DNA of 64,000 bases from Brevundimonas intermedia (GCF_027922165.1 NZ_BSFD01000002.1:570857-634856), one strand, 5' to 3'. Shown: positions 1-9,234, counted from the stretch's first letter. Numbers and translations are program-made. Notes: generated by a model from the letters alone, not told the origin.

Positions 1-24
1 CCACCTTCTTACATCACTGTAATA

Positions 25-3000
25 TCAGAGCTTCTTGCTGAACCGCACGAAGAAGTAACGGCCGCGCGCCGACACCGGCGTCGCCACCGTGCTCAGGAAG
101 GGCTCTTCGTCCGTGAGGTTGTTCACACCGACGATCAGATCGCTTTCGCCATCGATGTCCCACGACAGAGAGGCGTCATGAGTCCAGATCGGATCGTTCC
201 ACGGCGCATCATACGAGACCACGTTCTCGATCTCGACGCCCGATCGGGTCTGCTTGCTCTGATAGTTCGAGAACAGACCCGCTGTGAAATCGCCCACGCT
301 CCACCGAACGGAGGTGTTCAGCACCCACTCCGGAGAGTTCAGCTGTTCCTTGACCGGATTGGCCAGGGACGCATCCGCCACGAACGGATAGTCGTTGCGG
401 TCCTCCAGCCAGGTGCCCCCGACGCCCAACGCCAGCGAACCCCACTCCGGCTTGCCGAACATGTCCATGTCCAGGCGATACCTGACGTCGAAATCGACGC
501 CCGAGGCTTCCAGCCCGGCGAAGTTGACCGAGCTCTGCTGCAGATAGTCCAGGCCGCCCTGGGTCAACGAGCCGGGACGGTCGTCGCGGCTGATCAGGGC
601 GCAGTACTGATTGTTGATGTCGGGCGCATCATAGCAGCTGTTGACGATGTCCTGAGCCGAGACCGAGGCGATCGCATTCTCGATCTTGATGTTCCAGTAG
701 TCGGCCGTGAACGTGAACCCGGACAGGAACCGGGGCTGCAACACCAGGCCCGCCGTCCAGGAGTCAGAGGTCTCCGCCTGCAGATCCGGATTGCCGCCCG
801 AAGCGCCGAAGAACTGGGCCGTCAGCGGATCGGCGAAGTCGTAGGTCGATCCCACCGTCACGCCGTAGCGAGCCAGATCGGCGCGGCAGTTGGCCTCGCG
901 GGAGCTGGAGCCCTGGGTGATGTTCTCCGCCGAGCAGGGGTCGATCGGGCGGAAGCCCTGGGTCTGCAAGGGGGTGAACAGTTCGGCGATGTTCGGCGCG
1001 CGAACGGCCTTGGACACGCCGCCGCGGAACCGCAGGTCCGAGATCGGCGCCCAGACCATGTCGGCCTTGAAGGTCTCGGTATTGCCGATATTGGAGTAGT
1101 CGCCGAACCGTGCCGCCGCGTTCAGGGTCAGGGTCTCGGCGAACGGCAGATCGGCCAGCAGCGGCAGGCTGATTTCGACAAAGCCCTCCGCGACCTCAAA
1201 CTCGCCCGCCACCGCCGCCGTGGTCGCATAACGGAAGGTCACGCCCTCCTCGTCATAATCGTTCGGATTGAAGTCGCTCTGTTCCTTGCGATATTCGCCG
1301 CCGATCGCGAAGCTGACCGGACCGCCCGGCAGGCTGAACCAGCGTTCCAGGTCGCCAGCCAGGAAGCCGGACACCACCGTCTGCTGAATCAGCGAAGTGT
1401 CGGTCACCAAGGGCCCGACGAAGGCCGAGGCCTCCGGGCTGACATTGCCGAGCCCGAACAGGTTCAGCGGCCGACAGTCGGAGCCGGCGCCCGGCGTAAA
1501 GGTCTGGAACGGATTGGGCACCGGTCCGCCAAACTCCGGGTAGAGACCCGAAATCGGCGGCGCCGCCGTGGGATCCAGGGTGGAGCGGCAGACCGCCTCA
1601 CCGGTCACCGGGTCGGTCACCGCGTCAATGGCGGCGAAGAAGCGGTCCTCCAGGCGAACCGCGAAGGTGCTGTCCTGCTCGGTCCGCCCATAGTTGAACG
1701 ACAGTTCGTAGTTCCAACCGAGGTCAAGCTCGCCCCGCGTGCCTATCACCGCGCGATAAGTGCGACGCTCGTTCTCCGCCTTGGGATCGAAGATGTCGAT
1801 ATGATCACGCGACAGAGCGATTTGCGCGGTGTCGGCGATGCTGGGATCCGCCGCAATCTCCGCATCGACCAGAGCCCTCAACGCTGCCGGAATGAAGGGG
1901 TTGTCCAGCGAGATGGGAATGGAGTCGTCATAGGTGTTGTAGGGGTTGTAGGTCGTCCCCTTGCTCCACGACGCGGTCAGTTCGACGAAGGGATTGAAGA
2001 AGGTCGAGAGATTGTAATTGCCCGTGAAGCTGAGCGAATAGCTGGATTCCTTGGGCAGCAGGCTTTGATTGTCGAACACCTGGGCCGCCCCGTCGCCGCC
2101 CGACTGGTTGGACGAACCCGCATACAGGCCGTCCTGGAACGGTCGAAACTGTCCGGTGACCGGATCGACGGTGTAGCAACCGTAACCAAGCTGGCCGTTT
2201 CGGTTGGTGTTGCAGTCGGCGACCACCTGAGGATTGGAATAGAAGTTGGCCGGTTCCGCGTAGCCGTCCCCATCCAGATCGATGCCGATCAGCCCGCTCG
2301 TGCTGGAGATCGAGAAGCGCGGATCGGCGATGAAGGCGCGCGGCGTCGCCGACTGAGCCCGTGCGATCAGCGACGCATCCGTCCCAGCGTAGCGCGGCGC
2401 GCCGCCCAGCAGGATGGTCCGGCCGCGCGTATTGGCCAAGGTTCGTCCCGGCGGCAGCGGATCACCGGCCTGGAAGTAGAGCGCCGGATTGGTGTAGTCG
2501 TCGTACGTCCCGTTATTCTTCGAATAGCTGCGGTCGCCATAATAGAGTTCGGAGCGCTCATTGCCTTGGACGCCGATGGTGAAATTGCCACGCCCATTAT
2601 CGAAGTTACGGCCGTGCAGCAGAGAGACGTAGAACTCCTCCGCATCGCCTTCGCCGGACAGCCCGCCCTGCACCGTCATTTCGGTGCCTTCGTAGTCGTC
2701 CTTAAGAATGAAATTCACCACGCCGGTCACGGCGTCGGATCCATAAACAGCGGATGCGCCGCCGGTCAGGACCTCGACCCGCTCAATCAGACCTGCCGGA
2801 ATACTGCTGACATCGACGGCGGCCGACCCAGGCACGCCGGCGACATACCGACGGCCGTTGACCAGGGTCAGGGTCCGCGACGATCCCATGCCGCGTAGGT
2901 TCAACGTCGCCGCTCCACCATTCGCCTGGGCCGAGCTGGCGGACGACTGCAGCGCAGGAATTCGATCCAGCAGGTCGGAAACCTGGGTCACGCCCTGCGC

Positions 3001-3201
3001 TTCGATCGTCTCCGCAGTCACCAACTGGACCGGCTGGGCGGCCTGGGTCGCCGACGACGACGAAAGACGGGAGCCTGTTACGACAATCTCGTCCACTTCG
3101 GCGGCCTGGCCCGGTGCCGACTGCGCGAATGCCGGCGCCGACAGGCAGCTGAGCATCGACCCGCCAAGCAGGATCGAGCGGAAAACCGCTTTATTACGCA
3201 T
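25..3201 (-). CDS. TonB-dependent outer-membrane receptor (about 1058 aa)
   Basis: TonB-dependent receptor that would import a scarce ligand across the outer membrane using TonB energy. The signal peptide runs to about residue 27 (ends APAFAQ), followed by a TonB-box-like VDEIVVTGSR. A plug domain follows at about 40-170 with LNLRGMGSSRTLTLVNGRR and GGASAVYGSDAVTGVVNF, then a long beta-barrel ending in an aromatic strand (RGRYFFVRFSKKL). The start is placed at 3201 because GGGGA lies 7 nt upstream; an in-frame ATG at 3213 lacks this. The long barrel with several cysteines in extracellular-type loops is typical of large Caulobacterales receptors. The ligand cannot be told; no sigma/anti-sigma pair is adjacent. 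It stands alone upstream of a terminator. Confidence 0.93.
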   Translation of the reverse strand: MRNKAVFRSILLGGSMLSCLSAPAFAQSAPGQAAEVDEIVVTGSRLSSSSATQAAQPVQLVTAETIEAQGVTQVSDLLDRIPALQSSASSAQANGGAATLNLRGMGSSRTLTLVNGRRYVAGVPGSAAVDVSSIPAGLIERVEVLTGGASAVYGSDAVTGVVNFILKDDYEGTEMTVQGGLSGEGDAEEFYVSLLHGRNFDNGRGNFTIGVQGNERSELYYGDRSYSKNNGTYDDYTNPALYFQAGDPLPPGRTLANTRGRTILLGGAPRYAGTDASLIARAQSATPRAFIADPRFSISSTSGLIGIDLDGDGYAEPANFYSNPQVVADCNTNRNGQLGYGCYTVDPVTGQFRPFQDGLYAGSSNQSGGDGAAQVFDNQSLLPKESSYSLSFTGNYNLSTFFNPFVELTASWSKGTTYNPYNTYDDSIPISLDNPFIPAALRALVDAEIAADPSIADTAQIALSRDHIDIFDPKAENERRTYRAVIGTRGELDLGWNYELSFNYGRTEQDSTFAVRLEDRFFAAIDAVTDPVTGEAVCRSTLDPTAAPPISGLYPEFGGPVPNPFQTFTPGAGSDCRPLNLFGLGNVSPEASAFVGPLVTDTSLIQQTVVSGFLAGDLERWFSLPGGPVSFAIGGEYRKEQSDFNPNDYDEEGVTFRYATTAAVAGEFEVAEGFVEISLPLLADLPFAETLTLNAAARFGDYSNIGNTETFKADMVWAPISDLRFRGGVSKAVRAPNIAELFTPLQTQGFRPIDPCSAENITQGSSSREANCRADLARYGVTVGSTYDFADPLTAQFFGASGGNPDLQAETSDSWTAGLVLQPRFLSGFTFTADYWNIKIENAIASVSAQDIVNSCYDAPDINNQYCALISRDDRPGSLTQGGLDYLQQSSVNFAGLEASGVDFDVRYRLDMDMFGKPEWGSLALGVGGTWLEDRNDYPFVADASLANPVKEQLNSPEWVLNTSVRWSVGDFTAGLFSNYQSKQTRSGVEIENVVSYDAPWNDPIWTHDASLSWDIDGESDLIVGVNNLTDEEPFLSTVATPVSARGRYFFVRFSKKL

Positions 3202-3326
3202 GATTATCCCCAATGGTCGCGAGAGGAGTCGCGATAAGGGAAAGATTTTGCTGCGACGCAGCGAGGGTCAATCGCTAAACGGTGGTTGGCGACACGTTTG
3301 ATTAAGAACTGTCACCGTTACGCCAC

Positions 3327-3352
3327 AAAAGCGAGGCGAACGCCTCGCTTTT
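3327..3352 (-). terminator. Rho-independent terminator after the host-attachment-like gene
   Basis: Perfect inverted repeat: AAAAGCGAGGCG, two-base centre, CGCCTCGCTTTT. The A/T ends make it functional in either direction. It lies about 90 nt past the stop of the leftward gene at 3441 and upstream of the receptor start at 3201. Confidence 0.8.
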
Positions 3353-3440
3353 GACATAAAGATTCAACCTCAGATTAACACTGAACCTGAGATGTCGCCC
3401 GCCATAGGCAAGCGGCAGCATGGCGGACGACGCTTTGACG

Positions 3441-3839
3441 TCAGGCCTTTTCGATAGCCGCCGCAATCTGCTCCGTGCTGTGCCCGGTCAGATCCTTGGC
3501 GATCTCGCCCGCCAGCTTCCCCTGCAGATCCTTGTGCCAGTGCTTGCGCAGCTCGCCCAGGGTCTTGGGGGCCGCAATGACCAGCAGTTCGTCGATCTTG
3601 TTGGTGACCGACCACTTGTTCAGCACCTCGGCCACGCCCATCGCGAACCCGTCCTCGGCCTGAGTATCATTGTCCGGGTTAGCCTCGCTGGAGCGCCGCC
3701 CCGCCGACCCCGAGACCCGATCCTCGATCTCCGGCGTCTCCAGGGCTGTCAGCCGGATCTCCTGGGCGTTGGTGTTCTTGAACAGGGCAAGCTTCTCGCC
3801 GTCGACCACGGCCACCAGGGCGCCATTGGATAGTTTCAT
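3441..3839 (-). CDS. Host attachment protein family (132 aa)
   Basis: Resembles the small proteins annotated as 'required for attachment to host cells' (Host_attach family). Visible features are MKLSNGALVAVVDGEKLALF at the N-terminus, an acidic/serine linker around residues 45-65, and a conserved-looking C-terminal half with ELLVIAAPKTLGELRKHW and LTGHSTEQIAAAI. No signal peptide or membrane helix. The reading frame continues upstream to 4145, but only the ATG at 3839 gives the family-like start, and the extension would overlap ogt. The biochemical function of the family is poorly defined. Likely the last gene of the leftward run from 6461. Confidence 0.75.
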   Translation of the reverse strand: MKLSNGALVAVVDGEKLALFKNTNAQEIRLTALETPEIEDRVSGSAGRRSSEANPDNDTQAEDGFAMGVAEVLNKWSVTNKIDELLVIAAPKTLGELRKHWHKDLQGKLAGEIAKDLTGHSTEQIAAAIEKA

Positions 3840-3904
3840 CGTCGATACTCTTTCGGTCTGTGGCCTTGGGTAACGGTCCGGGACCGATGCCGTTGCCTCC
3901 CCGA

Positions 3905-4429
3905 TCAGATCAACCGCCCGCCGGCCTCGTGCGCCAGCAGCCAGCGCTTCCGCTCCAGCCCGCCGGCATAGCCCGTCAGGGTCCCGTTCGCCCCGATCAC
4001 CCGATGGCAAGGCACGATCACCCCGACCGGGTTGGAGCCATTGGCCAGGCCCACCGCCCGTACCGCTTTGGGCGACCCAATCGCCGCCGCCAGCTGCCCA
4101 TAGCTGCGCGTCTCGCCCGCCGGAATGGCCCGTAGCGCGGCCCACACCGCCTGCTGGAACACGGTCCCGCCGGTCTTGACCACCACCCCGTCGAACGCCG
4201 CCAGATCACCGCCGAAATAGGCCTCCACCGCCGTGCGCACCGCCTCCGGCGCCCGCCCCTGGACCAGTTCGACCGGCCCGTAATGACGGCGCAGCAGCCG
4301 CCGCAGCCGCTCCTCGTAATCGTGAAAATCCAGCGCCCGCACCGCCCCCTCGCCATCGGTCGCCACCAGCACCTCGCCCACCGGCGAGCCGATCCGATCC
4401 AGGGTCAAGATTATCGACTGTCTAGGCAT
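3905..4429 (-). CDS. ogt: Methylated-DNA--protein-cysteine methyltransferase
   Basis: Suicide repair enzyme that transfers the alkyl group from O6-alkylguanine to its own cysteine. The acceptor motif VPCHRVIG is present with Cys at about residue 141, preceded by the helix-turn-helix segment IPAGETRSYGQLAAAIGSPKAVRAVG and followed by GYAGGLERKRWLLAHE. Length 174 aa is normal. Its start overlaps the end of the ada-like gene by 8 nt, so the two are translationally coupled. This gene supplies the O6-methyltransferase function that the upstream protein lacks. Confidence 0.95.
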   Translation of the reverse strand: MPRQSIILTLDRIGSPVGEVLVATDGEGAVRALDFHDYEERLRRLLRRHYGPVELVQGRAPEAVRTAVEAYFGGDLAAFDGVVVKTGGTVFQQAVWAALRAIPAGETRSYGQLAAAIGSPKAVRAVGLANGSNPVGVIVPCHRVIGANGTLTGYAGGLERKRWLLAHEAGGRLI

Positions 4430-5501
4430 CGCCCGTCTCCTTCATGGTCCAGTACAGCGCCCCATAGGCCCGCCACGGCCGCCACCGGCCGGCCCGCGCC
4501 GCCAGGACCGCATCCGTCGTCGCCAGCCGGTCGCTGGGCGCATCCTCCCCGGCGTCGACCCAGTCGCCCGCCGGCCTCAGTCCCGGCCAGGCCTCGAGCG
4601 CCGCGCGCAGGTCGGGATCCGCCCACAGATCGCGCCGGATCGCCTCGGGGTCGGCGGCTAGGTCAAACACCCGCCGCACCCGCGCCAGCACGCCGGGCAG
4701 GGCTTTCAGTTGGTCCACCCGCGCCTCGACCACCGCCTTGCCCTGAGACCCGGCCCGAACGGACACCTCGCCGTCCGTCCCATCCGTCGCGACCCGCAGC
4801 CGCCGCCGCCAGACCCCGTCTGCCACACTCTCGTCCGGAGCGGCCCGCACTGACAGGGCCGACATCATCGAGGCCCAGTCATAAGGGGGGCGATAGGCCA
4901 GACCCAGCTTCACCGCCCCACCGCCCTCGCCCTCAACCCTCCGCCGGCGCAGCTCCGACGGCGGCCGGCCGTACAGGGCCTGAAACGTCTCGTTGAACCG
5001 TCTCACGCTGCCGAAACCCGAGCCCATCGCCACCTCGGCCATCGACAGGTCGGTCTCGTGGATCAGTTGTTTGGCCAGCAGCACGCGCCGCGTCTGAGCC
5101 ACGCTAACCGGCGCCGCGCCAAGGTGCTGGCGGAACAGCCGCCGAAGATGCCGCTCTCCCACCCCCAGCCGCGCCGCCAAGGCATCAGCGTCGCCCCCGT
5201 CCAGCGCGCCCGCCTCGATCAGGGCCAGCGCCCGACCGACGGTGTTCGACGTCCCCCGCCACGCCCCCATCTCGGGCGCCGTCTCGGGCCGGCAGCGCAG
5301 ACAGGCGCGAAACCCCGCCGCCTCGGCCGACGCCGCCGTGGGATGAAACACCACATTCTCGCGCCGGGGCGTCCGCGCCGGACAGACCGGCCGGCAATAG
5401 ATCCCCGTCGAGGTCACGCCCGTGAAGAACCGCCCGTCGAACCGCGCATCTCGCGCGCCCAAGGCTCTCCAGCAGGCCTCCTGATCCAGCGTCTGTTCCA
5501 T
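4422..5501 (-). CDS. Ada-type regulator with degenerate AlkA-like C-terminus
   Basis: Alkylation-response activator. The N-terminal Ada zinc domain has Cys36, Cys40, Cys67 and Cys70 (GIYCRPVC ... CLRC), which match the zinc and methylphosphotriester-acceptor residues of Ada. An AraC-type HTH region follows at about 85-185 (RHLRRLFRQHLGAAPVSV, AMGSGFGSVRRFNETF, YGRPPSELR). Residues about 195-310 match the N-terminal subdomain of AlkA glycosylases (VKLGLAYRPPYDW ... FDLAADPEAIRRDL). The protein then jumps to the normal AlkA C-terminal signature RWRPWRAYGALYW. The roughly 100-residue helix-hairpin-helix core normally between these is absent, so glycosylase activity is unlikely. The 359 aa compare with roughly 480-500 for full Ada-AlkA fusions. 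First gene of an operon with ogt. Confidence 0.88.
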   Translation of the reverse strand: MEQTLDQEACWRALGARDARFDGRFFTGVTSTGIYCRPVCPARTPRRENVVFHPTAASAEAAGFRACLRCRPETAPEMGAWRGTSNTVGRALALIEAGALDGGDADALAARLGVGERHLRRLFRQHLGAAPVSVAQTRRVLLAKQLIHETDLSMAEVAMGSGFGSVRRFNETFQALYGRPPSELRRRRVEGEGGGAVKLGLAYRPPYDWASMMSALSVRAAPDESVADGVWRRRLRVATDGTDGEVSVRAGSQGKAVVEARVDQLKALPGVLARVRRVFDLAADPEAIRRDLWADPDLRAALEAWPGLRPAGDWVDAGEDAPSDRLATTDAVLAARAGRWRPWRAYGALYWTMKETGDA

Positions 5502-5557
5502 GACGCCAAGATGGCGGCTCGACCCGACGATGTCTCGCGGTTTTCGGACATCAATGA

Positions 5558-5767
5558 TCAGTCCTTCAGATAGAAGATCGCCTCCACCGTCGTGTTCAGC
5601 GCCCGCGCCAGATCCAGAGCCACGATGGTCGAGGGGATGAAGACCCCGTTCTCCACCGTATTGATCGTCTTGCGTGACACCTTGGCGGCGTCGGCCAGCT
5701 GAGCCTGCGTCAGACCCGCAGCCGTGCGAGCCTCCTTCAACCTCAGCCCCAGCCGACTACTCCCCAT
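5558..5767 (-). CDS. Small XRE-family regulator, partner of membrane protein
   Basis: 69-residue protein that is almost entirely one Cro/C1-type helix-turn-helix: LKEARTAAGLTQAQLADAAK, VSRKTINTVENGVFIPS, then LDLARALNTTVEAIFYL. It belongs to the short YozG-like group usually encoded beside a membrane protein. The ATG at 5767 follows GGGAGG and overlaps the end of the upstream membrane-protein gene by 11 nt, so the two are coupled. It probably represses its own operon through the inverted repeat at 6472-6515 (inference). Confidence 0.88.
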   Translation of the reverse strand: MGSSRLGLRLKEARTAAGLTQAQLADAAKVSRKTINTVENGVFIPSTIVALDLARALNTTVEAIFYLKD

Positions 5768-6461
5768 CCCGCCCCGCCTCCCGATCGAGCCACGCGAACC
5801 GGAGCCCCGCCGACGCCCCGCCTATCGCCAGGACATAGGGCAGGGCCATAATGCCGTATTGGGCGCGCCACAGCCCCAGTCCCAAGGCCAAGGTAATCCC
5901 CGACATCAGGACGATAAACGCCAGGATCATCGACTTGGCCCGCATCAGCTGTGTCAATTCGTCTTCCAGGAACCGGCGGTGCTTCCGCGTGTGCGCGTCC
6001 CACCCCATGACGACAAGCGGGATGAGCCAGCCATACAGAACCGGCAGCAGAACCTGCACATAGGCGCCCAGATTATGGTCCCCGCCCAGGATCCGCTCCA
6101 TCGCCCGATGCGCCTGCGCCATGAAGAGCAGCAGCACCACGGGCAGCATCACAAGCTGCTGGGTGCGCGCCCGCTCCAACTTGTCACGGCGCGCCCCTTC
6201 GCCGCTCCCCGCCACATCGATCGGCTGGCCGGGACGAGAGATCCACGCCCAGATCGCGCCGATGAGCGTCAGACCGAAACCCACCCCCGCCGCCACACCG
6301 GCGGCCGTCGCCTGATCGCCCTCTACGCCAGACACGATTGCAAAGCCCCCGCCACCGACCATGGCTGCGGCGCCGACTGCGGCCAGGGCGAGCGCGGTCC
6401 ACCAGCACCTGTTTCTTTCCAGTTTGGCGCGCTGGATCGCTTGATCGTCGCTGTTGCTCAT
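5757..6461 (-). CDS. Multi-pass membrane protein (234 aa) paired with XRE regulator
   Basis: Unrecognised inner-membrane protein. The N-terminus is cytosolic and polar (AIQRAKLERNR). Hydrophobic segments lie near residues 20-42, 50-72, 100-118, 133-152, 178-200 and 204-222, with a charged central stretch HTRKHRRFLEDELTQLMRAK. The order membrane protein then small XRE repressor, with overlap, is the same as in the unrelated module at 38188-38945. The role may be stress sensing or sequestering the regulator, but nothing in the sequence shows which. Confidence 0.75.
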   Translation of the reverse strand: MSNSDDQAIQRAKLERNRCWWTALALAAVGAAAMVGGGGFAIVSGVEGDQATAAGVAAGVGFGLTLIGAIWAWISRPGQPIDVAGSGEGARRDKLERARTQQLVMLPVVLLLFMAQAHRAMERILGGDHNLGAYVQVLLPVLYGWLIPLVVMGWDAHTRKHRRFLEDELTQLMRAKSMILAFIVLMSGITLALGLGLWRAQYGIMALPYVLAIGGASAGLRFAWLDREAGRDGE

Positions 6462-6471
6462 GCCGTCCTCC

Positions 6472-6515
6472 TGACGTAACCTTGAGGTGACATATCACCT
6501 ATAGGTTACACGTCA
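6472..6515. promoter_or_regulatory. Nested inverted repeat, probable operator
   Basis: Outer arms TGACGTAACCT and AGGTTACACGTCA (one two-base interruption) surround a perfect inner repeat AGGTGA-CATA-TCACCT at 6485-6500. It sits between the divergent membrane/XRE operon (start 6461) and the M14 peptidase gene (start 6575), where a dimeric repressor such as the XRE protein could control one or both. Confidence 0.55.
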
Positions 6516-6574
6516 AGCCCGTTTTCTTTTTCCGTGCGCCGACTAAAGTGACTGCCTCCCGGGGGTTCACAGTT

Positions 6575-9208
6575 ATGTCCAGTCGTCGTCTTTCCGTACG
6601 TCCGCTCGCCTTCGCCCTGGCCGGCGCCTGCGCCGCCGCCCTGATCGCGACCCAGCCCGTCTCGGCGCGCCAGACCCCCGCCGACGTCCCCACCGTGCGC
6701 CAGATCCTGGGCTATGACAGCGGTCTGGAGATCACCCGCGCCGCCGACGTGCGCCGCTATTTCGAAGCGCTGAAGACCGCCGCTCCGGACCAAGTCGTCA
6801 TCGGCGACTACGCCAGGACCTGGGAAGGCCGCCCCCTGTTCTGGGCCGCCGTCGGATCGCCCGCCAACATCGCCCGTCTGGACCAGATCAAGGCCCAGTC
6901 CCGCGCCCTGGCCGACCCGCGCCTGACCTCGGCCCAGCAGGCGTCAGCCCTGATCGCGGATCAGCCGGTCCTGGTGTGGATGGCCTATTCGGTCCACGGC
7001 AACGAGATCAGCCCCGCCGACGCCGCGATGGAGGCCGCGCGCCGCCTGCTGACCGACCCGACCGCCCAGGCCTGGCTGGCCAATACCGTCGTCGTCTTCG
7101 TCCCGACCCAGAACCCGGACGGGCGCGAGCGTTTCCTCAACAGCTTCGCCTCCGGTCGCGGCTCCCTGCCCAATCCCGACCCGGCCTCGGCCGAGCGCGA
7201 CGAGCCTTGGCCCAGCGGCCGCTACAACCATTATCTGTTCGACCTGAACCGCGACTGGTTCATCCAGACCCAGCCGGAGACCCAGGGACACTCGGCCCAG
7301 GTCCGCGAATGGCGGCCCCAGGTGGTCGTCGACAGCCACGAGATGGGCTCGGACGAGACCTTTTTCTTCCCGCCCGAGGCCGAGCCGCTGAACCCGTGGA
7401 TCTGGCCGCGCACCTTGGAGAACCGCGCCCTGTTCGGCCGCAACACCGGCGCCCGGTTCGACGCGGCGGGCCTGCCCTACTTCAACCGCAAGGTCTATGA
7501 CGCCTTCTATCCCGGCTATGGCGACGGCTGGCCCGGCTATCTCGGCGCCGTCTCCATGACCTACGAAGCCGGTTCGGCGCGGGGTCTGGCCGCCCGGCGC
7601 AGTTCGGGCGAGGTCTTCACCTATGCCGACACGGTCCGCGCCCACCTGACCGCCACCCTGGCCACCATCGAGACGGCCTCGCGCAATCACGACCGGCTGT
7701 TGAACGACTTCTACGCCTACCACCGCGACGGGGTGGCGGGACGCGGCGCCTATGTCCTGTCGCGCGAGTCGGATCCGGCGGCGGCGGACCGTCTTGCGGG
7801 CCTGCTGGTCCGTTCGGGCATCGAAGTCGGAGTCGCGCGCCAGGCCTTCGGCGCCTGCGGGGGCCAGTACCGGGCCGGCGACTATGTGGTGAACCTGGCC
7901 CAGCCCCAGCGCCGGATGGCCGAGGTGCTGCTGACCCGCGACGTGCCCATCCCGCCCGCCTTCCTGGCCGAACAGGAGCGCCGTCGCGCGCGCGGCCTGG
8001 GCGACGAGATCTATGACGTCACCGCCTGGTCCCTGCCCCTGATGTTCGGCGTCGATGCGACCCGCTGCGACAGCGCGCCCGGGGTCGCTGTCGATGTGCG
8101 CGGTCCGGAGTTGGTCACGCCCGCCGCCGTCCAGAACGCCGAGGCCCGCTACGGCTTCCTGGTCGCCCCCGGGTCGAGCCAACCGCGTTTCCTCGCCGCC
8201 GCCCTCCAGGCCGGGCTGACGATCAGCTCCGCCGACCAGGCCTTCACCCAGAACGGCCGTGACTGGCCCGCCGGCACCCTGGTTCTGCCGAAAGCCGGCG
8301 CGCCCGCCGACCTGGTCGCCACCCTGAACCGTCTCGCCGCCGACACGGGCGCCGAGGTCGTGGGCGTGGACGAGTCCTGGGTCGAGCGCGGCGCCGGCTT
8401 CGGCTCCAGCGACGTGGTGCGTCTACGCGCGCCGCGCATCGCCCTGGCCTGGGACAGCCCGACCGCCCCGGACGCCGCTGGTGCCACCCGCTGGCTGATG
8501 GAACGTGACCTGGGCTATCCCGTCACCGCCATCCGCGCCGCCAGCTTCGGCGAGGCCGACCTGTCGCAATACCAGGTCCTGATCCTGCCCGAGGGCCGGG
8601 ACTACAAGTCCGTCCTTGGCGAGGCCGGGGTCAAGGCCCTGCACGACTGGGTCTCGCGCGGCGGCACCCTGATCAGCCTGGGAACCGCCACCCGTCTGCT
8701 GACCGATCCCGACAGCGACATGCTGGCCTCCCGCCGCGAGACCGGCGCCTCCAGCAAGGATGACGACAAGCCCGAGAGCCCCGCCCGGATCGCCAACCAT
8801 ACCGACTACGCCGCCCTGCTGGCCCACAGCGACCACGGCCCGGACTCGGTCGCCGGCGTCCTGGCCCGCGCCCATGTCGATCCCGACCACTGGATCGGCG
8901 CCGGCCTGCCGTCCGAGGTGAATGTCCTGGTGCGGGGCGCCGACATCTACGCCCCGCTGATGCGCGGAGAGGGCGTCAACGCCGTCCGCTTCGAAGGCTC
9001 CGACCGGCTGCTGGCCTCGGGCCAGCTGTGGGCCGAGAACCAGGCCCAGCTCGGTTTCAAGCCGGTCGTGATGGTCGAGACGCTCGGATCGGGCCAGTTG
9101 ATCGCCTTCACCCAGGACCCGACGGTGCGCGGCTATCTGGAGGGGCTGAAGCCCCTGTTCGCCAATGCGGTGTTCAAGGGGCCGGCCCACGTCTCGCCGC
9201 GCTGGTAA
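6575..9208 (+). CDS. Secreted M14-family zinc carboxypeptidase (877 aa)
   Basis: Exported metallopeptidase. The signal peptide MSSRRLSVRPLAFALAG ... QPVSA is cleaved near residue 30. Zinc ligands are visible as His141 and Glu144 (HGNEISPADAAMEAARRLL) and His255 (VDSHEMG), with NPDGRERF and the substrate-side NRDWF in between. A catalytic-region segment with GYLGAVSMTYEAG follows. The C-terminal half (about 400-870) is a GATase-like/beta extension seen in large secreted M14 proteins of this lineage. An in-frame GTG at 6548 is possible, but ATG 6575 begins a proper signal peptide. Substrate is unknown; it probably acts on peptides or peptidoglycan fragments in the periplasm. Confidence 0.9.
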   Translation: MSSRRLSVRPLAFALAGACAAALIATQPVSARQTPADVPTVRQILGYDSGLEITRAADVRRYFEALKTAAPDQVVIGDYARTWEGRPLFWAAVGSPANIARLDQIKAQSRALADPRLTSAQQASALIADQPVLVWMAYSVHGNEISPADAAMEAARRLLTDPTAQAWLANTVVVFVPTQNPDGRERFLNSFASGRGSLPNPDPASAERDEPWPSGRYNHYLFDLNRDWFIQTQPETQGHSAQVREWRPQVVVDSHEMGSDETFFFPPEAEPLNPWIWPRTLENRALFGRNTGARFDAAGLPYFNRKVYDAFYPGYGDGWPGYLGAVSMTYEAGSARGLAARRSSGEVFTYADTVRAHLTATLATIETASRNHDRLLNDFYAYHRDGVAGRGAYVLSRESDPAAADRLAGLLVRSGIEVGVARQAFGACGGQYRAGDYVVNLAQPQRRMAEVLLTRDVPIPPAFLAEQERRRARGLGDEIYDVTAWSLPLMFGVDATRCDSAPGVAVDVRGPELVTPAAVQNAEARYGFLVAPGSSQPRFLAAALQAGLTISSADQAFTQNGRDWPAGTLVLPKAGAPADLVATLNRLAADTGAEVVGVDESWVERGAGFGSSDVVRLRAPRIALAWDSPTAPDAAGATRWLMERDLGYPVTAIRAASFGEADLSQYQVLILPEGRDYKSVLGEAGVKALHDWVSRGGTLISLGTATRLLTDPDSDMLASRRETGASSKDDDKPESPARIANHTDYAALLAHSDHGPDSVAGVLARAHVDPDHWIGAGLPSEVNVLVRGADIYAPLMRGEGVNAVRFEGSDRLLASGQLWAENQAQLGFKPVVMVETLGSGQLIAFTQDPTVRGYLEGLKPLFANAVFKGPAHVSPRW

Positions 9209-9218
9209 CGTCCCAGAG

Positions 9219-9234
9219 CCTGATCGCGATCAGG
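9219..9234. repeat. Perfect 16-bp palindrome after the M14 gene
   Basis: CCTGATCGCGATCAGG, 11 nt past the peptidase stop. No T-run follows, so it could be a protein-binding site for the downstream CVNH gene or part of a weak hairpin. Function is not shown. Confidence 0.4.

Noticed and set aside
178..2898. 906-residue plus-strand reading frame
   Set aside because: Antisense shadow of the TonB receptor; its residues (Arg/Gly/Gln-rich, no domain) are typical of high-GC antisense frames. The same applies to 14998-17766 and 27203-29632.
4422..5501. Frameshift rather than deletion in the Ada-like gene
   Set aside because: Sequence on both sides of the junction is in one frame and matches the family, with no homologous core in the other frames that I can see.
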